Of a stretch of DNA of 64,000 nucleotides, positions 18,397 through 26,868 are shown piece by piece. Positions within the stretch are counted from its first letter, which is position 1. Every line of letters starts with the position of its first letter. Source of the stretch: JBQTGK01 sp052400665 (GTDB taxonomy: Bacteria > Bacteroidota > Bacteroidia > Bacteroidales > Marinifilaceae); the NCBI GenBank assembly GCA_052400665.1, contig JBQTGK010000003.1; one strand, given 5' to 3'. Below the pieces are notes generated by a model. The model was not told where the DNA came from. It was given only the letters and a program-made list of their open reading frames with translations, and did no database searches. A program made the position numbers and the translations under genes.

Positions 18397-19455
18397 TTAG
18401 CTTTCAATACTAAACTCTTCCTGCACTTTTATAATTTGATTCATGTAACTGTCTAGCGTAGGGTACTTTTTTCGATTTTTACTATACACATTTAAGCTTT
18501 GGTAAAGATTTCTTATCCATAAAAATCCTTTTGCTTCTTCGTTATCTAATAGCTTATCTATTTGTTGTGAATTAGCTCCTTCATCTTCTAAATATTTTAT
18601 TGTCGATGCTCTTACCAATATTTCATTAATCATAGTTTGTGCAGATCCATAAGCTTGGTTATTCATTAACTTTAATACTGATAGATATAGTTCTTGAGCT
18701 TTGCTTTCCATTTCAGGATAATATTTTTCTCCCAGTTGATTGCAAAATGAATGGCAAAATTCATGTACTAAGGTTTGTTTTTTATTGGTTTTATAGGTTG
18801 GGTAGCCTAAGCTATCTGTACTATTGGCAGATAAAATAGAGTAAATGTCTTCAATGCCAGATTTATTTGTAATCTTAGGTCCGTAGTTACCCCAATTGGT
18901 AAAACTAAGTACCACATTATATTTTCCTTTGGGAGCGCAAGCAAAAAAATGTTCGAACCATAACAAGTTAATGGAATTAGAAATTTTAGTGAATCGATTA
19001 ATGGCAATTTCGTAAAATTTCTGATTCTGATTAAAGAAGTTTTGAAAATTACTTTTGCGATAAAAATCATCTAAAAGAAGAATAAAGTCTTCTTCCTTTT
19101 TTGTCCATCTATCATCTAAATTATTTTTTGTAAGCGTAGGATTAAATTTAATTGAGTCGTTTACTATTTTAATATGAATAGCCAAAGACGGCACAGCATC
19201 GAATGAAACACCATTTTTATCTCGAAATTGCGATGCCATTTTTATTACGCTGTGGTTTTTGTATGTCTTAAAGTAATTATCAATTGAATCGGTATATCGT
19301 TTAATAGTATTGTTTTTATATTCTGGTGAATCTGCTAAACGAAACACGATACTCAACAATTCAATTCGTTCATCAACTTTTGGACTTAGGCACTTGTTTT
19401 GAGAAAATAAATTTCCGTTAAATATTAATAAAAATATAAGGATAAGTTTTCTCAT
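18397..19455 (-). CDS. Secreted DUF4932 protein with HExxH motif
   Basis: The signal peptide MRKLILIFLLIFNGNLFSQ is followed by a DUF4932 domain covering the whole mature protein (352 aa in total). It opens with VDERIELLSIVFRLADSPEY, as in the family. The motif TLVHEFCHSFCNQLGEKYYPE contains H-E-x-x-H (His231, Glu232, His235), so the protein is probably a zincin-like exported metallopeptidase, though activity for DUF4932 has not been shown to my knowledge. It shares orientation with the TlpA-like gene upstream (41-base gap) and may be co-transcribed with it. Confidence 0.85.
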   Translation of the reverse strand: MRKLILIFLLIFNGNLFSQNKCLSPKVDERIELLSIVFRLADSPEYKNNTIKRYTDSIDNYFKTYKNHSVIKMASQFRDKNGVSFDAVPSLAIHIKIVNDSIKFNPTLTKNNLDDRWTKKEEDFILLLDDFYRKSNFQNFFNQNQKFYEIAINRFTKISNSINLLWFEHFFACAPKGKYNVVLSFTNWGNYGPKITNKSGIEDIYSILSANSTDSLGYPTYKTNKKQTLVHEFCHSFCNQLGEKYYPEMESKAQELYLSVLKLMNNQAYGSAQTMINEILVRASTIKYLEDEGANSQQIDKLLDNEEAKGFLWIRNLYQSLNVYSKNRKKYPTLDSYMNQIIKVQEEFSIES

Positions 19456-19496
19456 ATCAGCTTGTTTTAAATATGTTTAATTAATTAGATTTCTTT

Positions 19497-20948
19497 TTAT
19501 GAGGCTAGTTTAATTAATATCTTCTCTAAATCAGGATTATCCTGTCTTCCTTTGTTGGGTCTTTCGGCATTATAGGATACTAATTTTCCTTCTTTATCGA
19601 TTAAAATATAGGTTGGTATGATAATAATATTAAATAGCTGATGCAACTTTGAGTTAAAACCTTTCTCAAAGCGATATTGGTTTTCTTTTTCTTGAGAAAC
19701 TTCATAAACCTCATTCCATAATTTATCTGAATAAGAATCAACAGTCATGTAAATAAATTCGATAGGGTATTTTTTTAATTTTTCGTGTAGCTTTTTAGAA
19801 TGTGGCATGGCAATTCGGCAAGGACCGCATCCTAAACTCCAAATATCCATATATATTACTTTTTCTTTATTTTTTGATAATATATCTGAGATAGTCATTT
19901 TTGTATTTGTAGTATCATAAACTACTGTTTGCAGAAAATCCTTGTGTAAAGGTGCTCCAATCATTGCATTTTTCTTATTGAATTTGCTTAGTTCATTATC
20001 AATAAAATTAATACAGTTGATATCCGATTTTATTTTGTTAAAAGATGCCATCATTGTTGAGTCGTACTTGTCGTAGATTGAAAAATCATAATATAATTCT
20101 TGTACAAGACAATGTTCTTTTGTTTTTTCAGGTAAGGAATCCATAATAATAGCTAATCTAAGAGAATCAGTTTCTAAATTTCTGTTGATAGATTGTAGTT
20201 TATTTACCTCATTTCGAATGAATTGATATAATATATCTAAATAGTTGTCTGCTATTAAATATTGGTCTTTAGCAAATCCTTTAAGGGTATACTGTTTTTT
20301 ATATTTCGAAGGTATTTGTACAGAATCAATAGGGATTCGGTTTTTACGCGAATAAATAATACTTGCCTGTTGGTACATGTCAATTTGATCCAGTTCATTT
20401 TTTATATTGAAATACTCAATGAATTCAGGATTCAACGAATGGCTGTTATTGTACTTTTCGAACTCAGCATTTCTTATATCTACATACTCTTCAATCATAC
20501 TAAAGAATTCGGAGAATTCGTGTTGTTCTCTATACCACGATATCATGATATTCATTTTGGAACATTTTTTATTTTGCGATAGTATCTGAAGGAACTTATT
20601 TTTTTCAGCTCCCTTTCCGTTAAATGTAACTGTATCTTTGGTGATGTTGATTTCTAAACGATCATTGGCTTGTATAATCATATCATAGCTTCGCTTGTTT
20701 ACAAGCATTTCACCTTTGCTAATATTTTGAACAGGAATAGATATCTCGAAATTTCCCAGACTGTCTACTTTTGCAAGATGCTGAGGGCGTTTCATATCTG
20801 CACTGTGTTGTTTAAACCATTCAAATTTAATTTCCTTAACATCAGAATGGGCTTTTCCTTTTATTATCGCCAGATTTTTTGTATTATTTTGTGTGCATGC
20901 TCCCAATAGTAGGGCAATTGTAAGGGCAGATAAAATGATTTTATTCAT
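19497..20948 (-). CDS. TlpA-family thiol:disulfide lipoprotein with DUF4369-like N-terminus
   Basis: A lipoprotein signal ends in LLGAC (Cys18). The N-terminal third (KGKAHSDVKEIKFEWFK and following) looks like the beta-rich DUF4369 domain common in Bacteroidota TlpA proteins. A helical linker follows, then a thioredoxin domain with the active site WSLGCGPCR (Cys374, Cys377) and the cis-proline segment IIPTYILIDKEGK. It would reduce or exchange disulfides in the periplasm, possibly in cytochrome maturation or stress response. The target is unknown. Confidence 0.88.
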   Translation of the reverse strand: MNKIILSALTIALLLGACTQNNTKNLAIIKGKAHSDVKEIKFEWFKQHSADMKRPQHLAKVDSLGNFEISIPVQNISKGEMLVNKRSYDMIIQANDRLEINITKDTVTFNGKGAEKNKFLQILSQNKKCSKMNIMISWYREQHEFSEFFSMIEEYVDIRNAEFEKYNNSHSLNPEFIEYFNIKNELDQIDMYQQASIIYSRKNRIPIDSVQIPSKYKKQYTLKGFAKDQYLIADNYLDILYQFIRNEVNKLQSINRNLETDSLRLAIIMDSLPEKTKEHCLVQELYYDFSIYDKYDSTMMASFNKIKSDINCINFIDNELSKFNKKNAMIGAPLHKDFLQTVVYDTTNTKMTISDILSKNKEKVIYMDIWSLGCGPCRIAMPHSKKLHEKLKKYPIEFIYMTVDSYSDKLWNEVYEVSQEKENQYRFEKGFNSKLHQLFNIIIIPTYILIDKEGKLVSYNAERPNKGRQDNPDLEKILIKLAS

Positions 20949-21514
20949 AGGTCTTTAGTTTGAGATTTTCTTTAATTCTATTATGATTTATTCCTGTGAA
21001 TTTAAAAGCTGAGATAATTTTTATTAGTTTACTTGCTCAACAATCACCTTAAAAATTACTTAACTGTTTTTAATGTCTATTTCTAAAATTGAATTTATCA
21101 GATCAATTTACAAAATATTAAATAAAATAATTAATTGTTTGTGATATTATTTTACAATATTATTTATTTTTTTTACAGTTGTTTCTATTGGTTTTTAAGT
21201 TTTGTAATATGTGTTTTGTTTAATGTAAATACTTTTTACAATTTTTTATTTCTACATATTTAGCGAGTTGTGAATTAAAATGTATTTGTTAGAATTGTAT
21301 CTAATTTATTTTGTAAGATTAGTGAAAGTAGTGTTTTGTGACAGTGTAATTTAACCTAATTTATTGTATTTTATTGTGATGGTAGTTTACGTAATAATTT
21401 GTTCGAAGAATTTGTTTATCTGATCTAATTTGAAAAATATAATAATGCCTATTAAAAATACAACAGAATGTAAAAAAGTAAAATATAGTTTTAATAGGAT
21501 TTGCATTTTAGTAA
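20949..21514. other. 566-base AT-rich gap
   Basis: No gene, RNA or repeat is recognised. It holds the upstream region of the TlpA-like gene and the 3' end of dus, both on the minus strand. The composition is extremely AT-rich with short homopolymer runs. Confidence 0.5.
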
Positions 21515-22516
21515 TTAAAAATCGAGTGTCGTATTTGTAAACCGATTAATAGCATCATAAACTTCTTCTGCAGTATTAGTATTCATTAGCTCATTACGTA
21601 GCGCCGAGGCGCCTTTAAATTCGTTGGTATAAATTTTGAAAAACCGTCGCAGAATAGCAAAGTTTTTTTCGTTTCCCCAACTTGAATGAAAAATTTGAGT
21701 ATGTTCTTTTAATAAAGCCAGTTTTTCTTCCATTTTTATGTCTATTTTACTGGGCTGAAAAAACCATGGGTTTTTGAAAATTCCACGTCCAATCATTACT
21801 CCGTCAACACCATATTGGTTTACTTTTTGTAAACCATCGGTATAACTTTCCACATCGCCGTTACCAATTATTTTGACATGAGGAGCTAACTTGTTTCGTA
21901 AATTTACTGCTTTCTTAATTTCGGTCCAGTCGGCTTTACCATCCGACATTTGCTTTTGAATTCGGCCATGAATGGTTAAAGCATCAATGGGCTGTTGTAA
22001 AAGGTGAGAAATCCAGGATTCAGTAACTATTTTTTTAAAGCCAATACGTGTTTTTACACTTAAAGGAAGTTGGGTGGCTTCGCGGGTGGCCTGTATTATT
22101 TCTTTGGCAAGATCTGGCTGTTCAATTAGGGCAGAGCAGCAACCATTTTTCACAACATTCTTTACCGGACACCCCATGTTTATATCAATGCCATCAAAAT
22201 CGGTTTCATTGCTAATATATTGGGCCGTTTTATAATATTTATCAGGGTCTTTTCCCCAAATTTGGGCAATTAACTTTACATTTTTTTGTTTAAGCAGATT
22301 CTTTTCCGATTCGTTTATTCGCAAGCGGTGTTTTACTTTAGCGTTCCCCACAGTATGACAAAAGCCTTCTACCGAGGTGAATTCGGAAAACATAAGATGG
22401 AGTTTTCCGTTTTCCATGCTTTTTAATACGACCTCTCGAAAAACAGTGTCCGTCACATCTTCCATTGGAGCCAGTGAGAAATTTGCTGTTTGTATATTGT
22501 GCCAGAAATTGTTCAT
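21515..22516 (-). CDS. dus: tRNA-dihydrouridine synthase
   Basis: The FMN-dependent TIM-barrel enzyme is recognised by FSLAPMEDVTDTVFR at the start, the active-site segment DFDGIDINMGCPVKNVVKNGCCSAL with the catalytic Cys in GCP, then PLSVKTRIGF, ALTIHGR and DGVMIGRGIFKNPWFF (FMN phosphate binding). It reduces specific uridines in tRNA D-loops. The length, 333 aa, fits the DusB-like group. It lies 58 bases downstream of trhO on the same strand, and two tRNA-modifying enzymes in a row suggest one transcript. Confidence 0.92.
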   Translation of the reverse strand: MNNFWHNIQTANFSLAPMEDVTDTVFREVVLKSMENGKLHLMFSEFTSVEGFCHTVGNAKVKHRLRINESEKNLLKQKNVKLIAQIWGKDPDKYYKTAQYISNETDFDGIDINMGCPVKNVVKNGCCSALIEQPDLAKEIIQATREATQLPLSVKTRIGFKKIVTESWISHLLQQPIDALTIHGRIQKQMSDGKADWTEIKKAVNLRNKLAPHVKIIGNGDVESYTDGLQKVNQYGVDGVMIGRGIFKNPWFFQPSKIDIKMEEKLALLKEHTQIFHSSWGNEKNFAILRRFFKIYTNEFKGASALRNELMNTNTAEEVYDAINRFTNTTLDF

Positions 22517-22574
22517 TTTATTAGTTGGATTTTTATTGTTTAGTCAATTTTGATTGTACGTAGTAATATTTTAT

Positions 22575-23609
22575 TTATAACTCTTTCAATTTTGGTCGTA
22601 TTCTTTGTCTGTAAATCTGACTTTTGCTGTATTTGTCGTGAAATTTAGATCGTAGTTTGGTACGTTCTTCTGATGGTAATTGAATAATCTGTGCACATTC
22701 GTCGGTACAGCAGCCCTGATATTTTTCACGGCACTCATCACACTGAATAAATAGGAGATGGCAGTCGTTGTTGGCGCAGTTGGTGTGTGTATCGCAAGCT
22801 TTTCCGCACTGATGGCATTTTGCAATTACCTCATTGTTTATGCTTTCTCCCAGTCGTTCATCGAATACGAAATTTTTTCCTCTGAATTTAGAATCTAAGC
22901 CGAGTTGTTTTATGTCCTGTGCATAAGCAATAATTCCTCCGTGTAACTGATTTACATCCTCAAAACCATGATGTTTAAGGTATGCACTGGCTTTTTCGCA
23001 TCGAATTCCTCCTGTGCAATACAGTAAGACTTTTTCCTTTTTTTTGTCTTTTAAATTGTTAACTACAATATCAATTTCTTCGCGGAATGTATCTGCATCG
23101 GGGCAAATGGCATTTTCGAAATGACCAATTTCACTTTCGTAATGATTTCGCATATCTACAACAATTGTGTTAGGTAAAGATATTTGATTGTGAAATTCGA
23201 GTGGGGAGAGATGATTGCCTACATCAGTTACATCAAATGCATTGTCGTTTAATCCATCGGCAACAATTTTAGGTCGCAGTTTAACAATGAGTTTATAAAA
23301 CGATTTTCCATCATCCTCTACGGCCCATTTTATTGGCATATCCTGCAGTTCTTTTAGGTTATTCATTAGTGAAAAAAAAGCTTTAATATTATGTTCTGGT
23401 ACGCTCATTTGTGCATTAATTCCTTCGCGAGCAATGTAAATTCGCCCTTTACAATCTAATTCAAACCATCGTAAATATAGATGATCTCGAACTTTCTGTG
23501 GATCTTCTATAATTACATATCTATAAAAAGAAAGTGTTTTTCTACTAAAGTTTTCTTCTTCAAGTTGTTTCTTGAGTTCTTCTTTACTAAGTTTATTATG
23601 AAGTAACAT
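22575..23609 (-). CDS. trhO: tRNA uridine(34) hydroxylase, rhodanese family
   Basis: An N-terminal ferredoxin-like domain (YVIIEDPQKVRDHLYLRWFELDCKGRIYIAREGINAQMS) is followed by a rhodanese domain with active-site loop YCTGGIRCEKAS (Cys198) and a Cys-rich C-terminus (CHQCGKACDTHTNC and later pairs) that probably binds zinc. This is the TrhO/YceA architecture, which forms 5-hydroxyuridine at tRNA position 34. Length (344 aa) is normal. It is transcribed toward dus. A TACTTTTG box lies upstream at 23642-23649. Confidence 0.92.
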   Translation of the reverse strand: MLLHNKLSKEELKKQLEEENFSRKTLSFYRYVIIEDPQKVRDHLYLRWFELDCKGRIYIAREGINAQMSVPEHNIKAFFSLMNNLKELQDMPIKWAVEDDGKSFYKLIVKLRPKIVADGLNDNAFDVTDVGNHLSPLEFHNQISLPNTIVVDMRNHYESEIGHFENAICPDADTFREEIDIVVNNLKDKKKEKVLLYCTGGIRCEKASAYLKHHGFEDVNQLHGGIIAYAQDIKQLGLDSKFRGKNFVFDERLGESINNEVIAKCHQCGKACDTHTNCANNDCHLLFIQCDECREKYQGCCTDECAQIIQLPSEERTKLRSKFHDKYSKSQIYRQRIRPKLKEL

Positions 23610-23641
23610 TTATTGTTTTAATTTAGAATTAATAAGGATAA

Positions 23642-23649
23642 CAAAAGTA
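23642..23649 (-). promoter_or_regulatory. -7 promoter element of trhO-dus
   Basis: The minus strand reads TACTTTTG, an exact TAnnTTTG match, 33 bases before the trhO ATG. A TTTG exists upstream but at 15 bases, shorter than the usual 19-21. Confidence 0.4.
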
Positions 23650-23743
23650 TAGGTTTTTTGTATTCAAACAATATTTTTGGATAAATTAAAGATAATTAAG
23701 TCTGAAATAGTTTATTTTACATTCTCATTTTTAATTTCGGTTT

Positions 23744-24787
23744 ATGGAAAAACAGTTTTTAATTGTTGGACAGGGAATTGCAGGATCGTTACTGGCATAT
23801 AATATGTATAAAGCCGGATTAAATTTTACAATTATTTCGAGTCCTCACAAAAGCAAGGCTTCAGATATTGCTGCAGGTATGTTTAATCCTTTGGTTTTTA
23901 AACGACTAACTAAGAGTTGGATGGTTGATGAAGCTTTACCTGTAATGGTAGAAACTTATGAAGATATTGAAAGTGAGCTGGGACATAAATTTTTATATCC
24001 CATGGATATAATTAAGCCTTTAGCCAGTCATGAACAAAAAATGTGGAAAGAGCGAATTGAGCAAGCACAATTTTCGGATTATATTGTGGGACTTGGCAAA
24101 GATTCCTTATGTAAGGGGATAAAAGATTTTGATTCGTATGGAAGAGTAACTAAGTCGGGTTATGTTAATTTGGAACGCTTGCTTAGGAAATTGCGAGGGT
24201 TCTTTCTGGATAAAGGTTTTTTGATTGAATCGGATTTTGAATACAAAGATCTTGGATTTATTGATGGAGCAATTACCTGGCATGGAATATCAGCGCAGAC
24301 AATTGTGTTTTGTGAAGGGCATCATGCTTCTGAAAATCCTTATTTTAAAGGGATTGGATTCAATCCTACCAAAGGTGAGTTACTCGAGATTGAATGTAAA
24401 GGATTAGCGGAAGATTTTATTCTCAACAAAAATTTATTTGTCTTGCCTATGGGCAATCATCGCTTTAAAGTGGGAGCTACTTACGATTGGAAAAACCTGA
24501 ATGAGGAATTGACTTTAGATGCTCGTAAAGATTTACTTTCCCGATTGGAGGATTTAATAGAATTGCCATATACGGTTTTAAAACATTGGGCAGGTATTCG
24601 TCCTACGGTAATCGATCGGCGTCCTATATTGGGTACACATCCTTTACATAAGCATGTTGCAATTTTAAACGGATTGGGAACCAAAGGAGTTATGCTGGCA
24701 CCATATTTTGCCCGTGAAATGGTGCGTGTACTCTCAGTAAATGGCTATACTTTAAACAGAGAAGTGGATATTCGTCGATTTTTGTAG
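23744..24787 (+). CDS. FAD-dependent oxidoreductase (DAO family)
   Basis: The N-terminal dinucleotide-binding motif FLIVGQGIAGSLLAYNMYKAG (G-x-G-x-x-G) and a DAO-family body (SDIAAGMFNPLVFKRLTKSW; GHRFKVGATYDW-like strand; HWAGIRPTVIDRRPILG) show a glycine/D-amino-acid-oxidase-fold flavoenzyme of 347 aa. The last segments resemble the FAD domains of MnmC and ThiO, but the MnmC methyltransferase half is absent. It is probably soluble. It is convergent with the coiled-coil gene downstream, and the substrate is unknown. Confidence 0.8.
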   Translation: MEKQFLIVGQGIAGSLLAYNMYKAGLNFTIISSPHKSKASDIAAGMFNPLVFKRLTKSWMVDEALPVMVETYEDIESELGHKFLYPMDIIKPLASHEQKMWKERIEQAQFSDYIVGLGKDSLCKGIKDFDSYGRVTKSGYVNLERLLRKLRGFFLDKGFLIESDFEYKDLGFIDGAITWHGISAQTIVFCEGHHASENPYFKGIGFNPTKGELLEIECKGLAEDFILNKNLFVLPMGNHRFKVGATYDWKNLNEELTLDARKDLLSRLEDLIELPYTVLKHWAGIRPTVIDRRPILGTHPLHKHVAILNGLGTKGVMLAPYFAREMVRVLSVNGYTLNREVDIRRFL

Positions 24788-24789
24788 GC

Positions 24790-24832
24790 AAAAAAAACCT
24801 CTGTGCTTTGCATATTTATACTAAGACAGAGG
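24790..24832 (-). terminator. Intrinsic terminator of the coiled-coil/lipoprotein operon
   Basis: CCTCTGT (24798-24804) pairs with ACAGAGG (24826-24832), and an inner CTT/AAG pair extends it. On the minus strand it is followed by eight T (24797-24790). Confidence 0.75.
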
Positions 24833-24854
24833 CTATTCTTAATTAAAATTGGTT

Positions 24855-25517
24855 TTATTTTTCTTCTGATTTAATTTTTTGAACTTTTTCTTCTAAAGCT
24901 TTAACTCTACTTTCTACTTTATTAATTTTTTCGAGTTTAGACTGATACATTTCTTCGCTGGTATTGCCTTCGCTTTTTTCTCGTTCTAATTTTTCACGGG
25001 CATTTTTAATTCTTTCTTTAGCCGCTTTAATTTTATTATCCGATTCTTCGAGTGTGAGGTTTAGTTCTTTTTTACGATTTTCACGTATCATTTTAATTTG
25101 TTCGATTTTTTCTTCACTAAACTCTTTTCCTCTTAGTTCTTTCTTTTTGCCATAGGCTTTGCCTTTTCCTTCCATTTCCGATCTCATCGAATCACGTTTT
25201 TCCATCATTTCAGATTTCACGGAATCGCGTCTTTCCATCATCTCTTTTTTTCGGGTTTGCATATCACCTTTTGCACCCTGCATCTTATTTTTATGCATTT
25301 GGTGTTGCATTTTCATGCTGTCTTTTTGCGATTTGCTTCTTTTTTTGAATTCCGATTTTTTGTTTTTCATCATCTTTTTAAGGGAATCCTTTTTTTCTTG
25401 TTGCACTTTTTCCATTTTGTCTTTGCCTTGCTTTTCCCAAATATTTTGGGCAAGCAGCAATTGGCTAGTGCACATTATTATGCACAGGCAAAGTACACTT
25501 ATCTTAATTTTTTTCAT
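24855..25517 (-). CDS. Exported Lys/Met/Glu-rich coiled-coil protein
   Basis: The signal peptide MKKIKISVLCLCIIMCTSQLLLAQ is followed by about 195 residues of almost pure charged helix, rich in Lys, Glu and Met, with short internal repeats (RRDSVKSEMMEKRDSMRSEME). The first half is strongly basic and the last 60 residues form regular heptads (KLEKINKVESRVKALEEKVQKIKSEEK). It contains no known enzymatic motif. It lies 16 bases downstream of a small acidic-tailed lipoprotein gene on the same strand. Low complexity makes family assignment unreliable, and a periplasmic structural or binding role is only a guess. Confidence 0.7.
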   Translation of the reverse strand: MKKIKISVLCLCIIMCTSQLLLAQNIWEKQGKDKMEKVQQEKKDSLKKMMKNKKSEFKKRSKSQKDSMKMQHQMHKNKMQGAKGDMQTRKKEMMERRDSVKSEMMEKRDSMRSEMEGKGKAYGKKKELRGKEFSEEKIEQIKMIRENRKKELNLTLEESDNKIKAAKERIKNAREKLEREKSEGNTSEEMYQSKLEKINKVESRVKALEEKVQKIKSEEK

Positions 25518-25533
25518 TTTGTTAGTTTTAGGC

Positions 25534-25740
25534 TTATAAATCTTCTAACATCTTATCAATTTCCTCTTCGGCTTTTTCAAGATCTTCTATTGTGTTTTCC
25601 AGCTTGTTGCTAATAGAATCGGTAACTTCGGTATTTTCTTGCTGAGGAGTAAGGGACGTTTCGTTTTTCTTAGGCTTTGAATCTGCGCAAGCTTGCAGTA
25701 ACATAAATAATACTCCAAGGAGTAATCCAATTTTTTTCAT
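25534..25740 (-). CDS. Small lipoprotein with acidic helical tail
   Basis: The 68-aa product has a lipoprotein signal MKKIGLLLGVLFMLLQAC (lipobox L-Q-A-C, Cys18), a short polar linker and an acidic amphipathic tail ENTIEDLEKAEEEIDKMLEDL. It starts the operon with the basic coiled-coil protein that follows at 16 bases. The complementary charge of the two helices suggests they may contact each other (inference). No family is recognised. Confidence 0.7.
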   Translation of the reverse strand: MKKIGLLLGVLFMLLQACADSKPKKNETSLTPQQENTEVTDSISNKLENTIEDLEKAEEEIDKMLEDL

Positions 25741-25960
25741 TTTACAATTAGTTTAATTAGTACTAAGTCACTTAATTTAAGAAAATTATCGCATTGTGTC
25801 AAATATTTTATTTTCCGAATTAAGAATTGGATCTCTTGTAAACAGAAAATTGAAGAATTTGTTTTTTAGGTAACAATTGGGTGGAGCTGGATTTGTGAGA
25901 AGCTTTATTAAGCTTATTTTTTGTGGCGGGTAATATTTATTTGCTGCAAATATTGGGGAT

Positions 25961-25993
25961 AAAAAATCCGGTCTGTACAAGGCAGAGACCGGA
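25961..25993 (-). terminator. Intrinsic terminator of the TonB receptor/DUF4249 operon
   Basis: The 8-bp stem TCCGGTCT/AGACCGGA (25967-25974 with 25986-25993) is followed on the minus strand by six T. Confidence 0.85.
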
Positions 25994-26021
25994 ATATGAC
26001 TACTTGATAAAAATAAAAAAA

Positions 26022-26864
26022 CTACTGAACAGTATAGGTTTTTTGTACGTATTGGCTAAGTCTAAAATAGCCGTAAGGAGTATTATCGGGATTAGTTGTG
26101 TTAATGCAATTTCCTTTTAATGCAACAGGAATGGTGCTAAATGGATTTCCCGATTCTGATTGTTCACTTAAAATGCTGATATAATTGTAATAGGATTCAG
26201 AAATACCATAAAGTTGAATATCTACAATGTCGCCGGCTTTAAACTCCTCCTCATTTGTATCATCATCGTCTTGCTTTTCCCAGAATAGTTTAATTTCATT
26301 ACCATCAATAAATTCATCTTTTAAATCGGATATTTCGGACAGCAGATCGCCACGTTCGTAATATTTTAGCATGTAATAATTTGGCTCATTGGCTGGGTCG
26401 GGAATGTAAATATTGATTTCTATAGCTTCATCGTCGAAACCATTCTCTACCGACTGATCTATTTTGGAAATTCCACTTAGCGATTGCAATATTTCCTCGG
26501 CAGTGTAGGTTTCTTCTTCGTAAATAATTTTAAGGCTGTATGTTCTGTTAATTATCGGAATAAAGTTGGTGCATAAATATTCCCCATTGTTCTGATCTTC
26601 GAATTTAAATTCCTGATTACTTGTTTTATCGGTAACTGTAATCACAGCGCCTGTTACTGTAATGTTCTGATCATCCGAAAAATAGGGCGTCGATTTACTC
26701 AGTTTTATATTCTGAACATTCCCACTTGTATTTTTCTCCCAATCTAAGGAAGCTTCTATAACTAATTTAGAATCAGCTTCAGGCACATCAACATTAACAA
26801 CTTTAGTACAAGCTGAAAATAGTAATAATGTAATTGTAAGTATGTAAACTATATGTTTAAGCAT
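26022..26864 (-). CDS. DUF4249 lipoprotein
   Basis: The ATG at 26864 is chosen because it opens a lipoprotein signal, MLKHIVYILTITLLLFSAC (Cys19), and starts 4 bases after the receptor gene ends; the longer frame would overlap that gene. The mature part begins TKVVNVDVPEADSKLVIEASLDWE, as in DUF4249 proteins, and is beta-rich with an Ig-like strand pattern. DUF4249 lipoproteins are regularly paired with TonB-dependent receptors in Bacteroidota and probably assist them at the cell surface. The end of the operon is marked by a terminator. Confidence 0.88.
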   Translation of the reverse strand: MLKHIVYILTITLLLFSACTKVVNVDVPEADSKLVIEASLDWEKNTSGNVQNIKLSKSTPYFSDDQNITVTGAVITVTDKTSNQEFKFEDQNNGEYLCTNFIPIINRTYSLKIIYEEETYTAEEILQSLSGISKIDQSVENGFDDEAIEINIYIPDPANEPNYYMLKYYERGDLLSEISDLKDEFIDGNEIKLFWEKQDDDDTNEEEFKAGDIVDIQLYGISESYYNYISILSEQSESGNPFSTIPVALKGNCINTTNPDNTPYGYFRLSQYVQKTYTVQ

Positions 26865-26868
26865 AATA

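Noticed and set aside
24964..25613. Long plus-strand frames rich in Phe, Leu and Ser opposite the coiled-coil gene
   Set aside because: They are complements of Lys/Glu codons of the real minus-strand gene.
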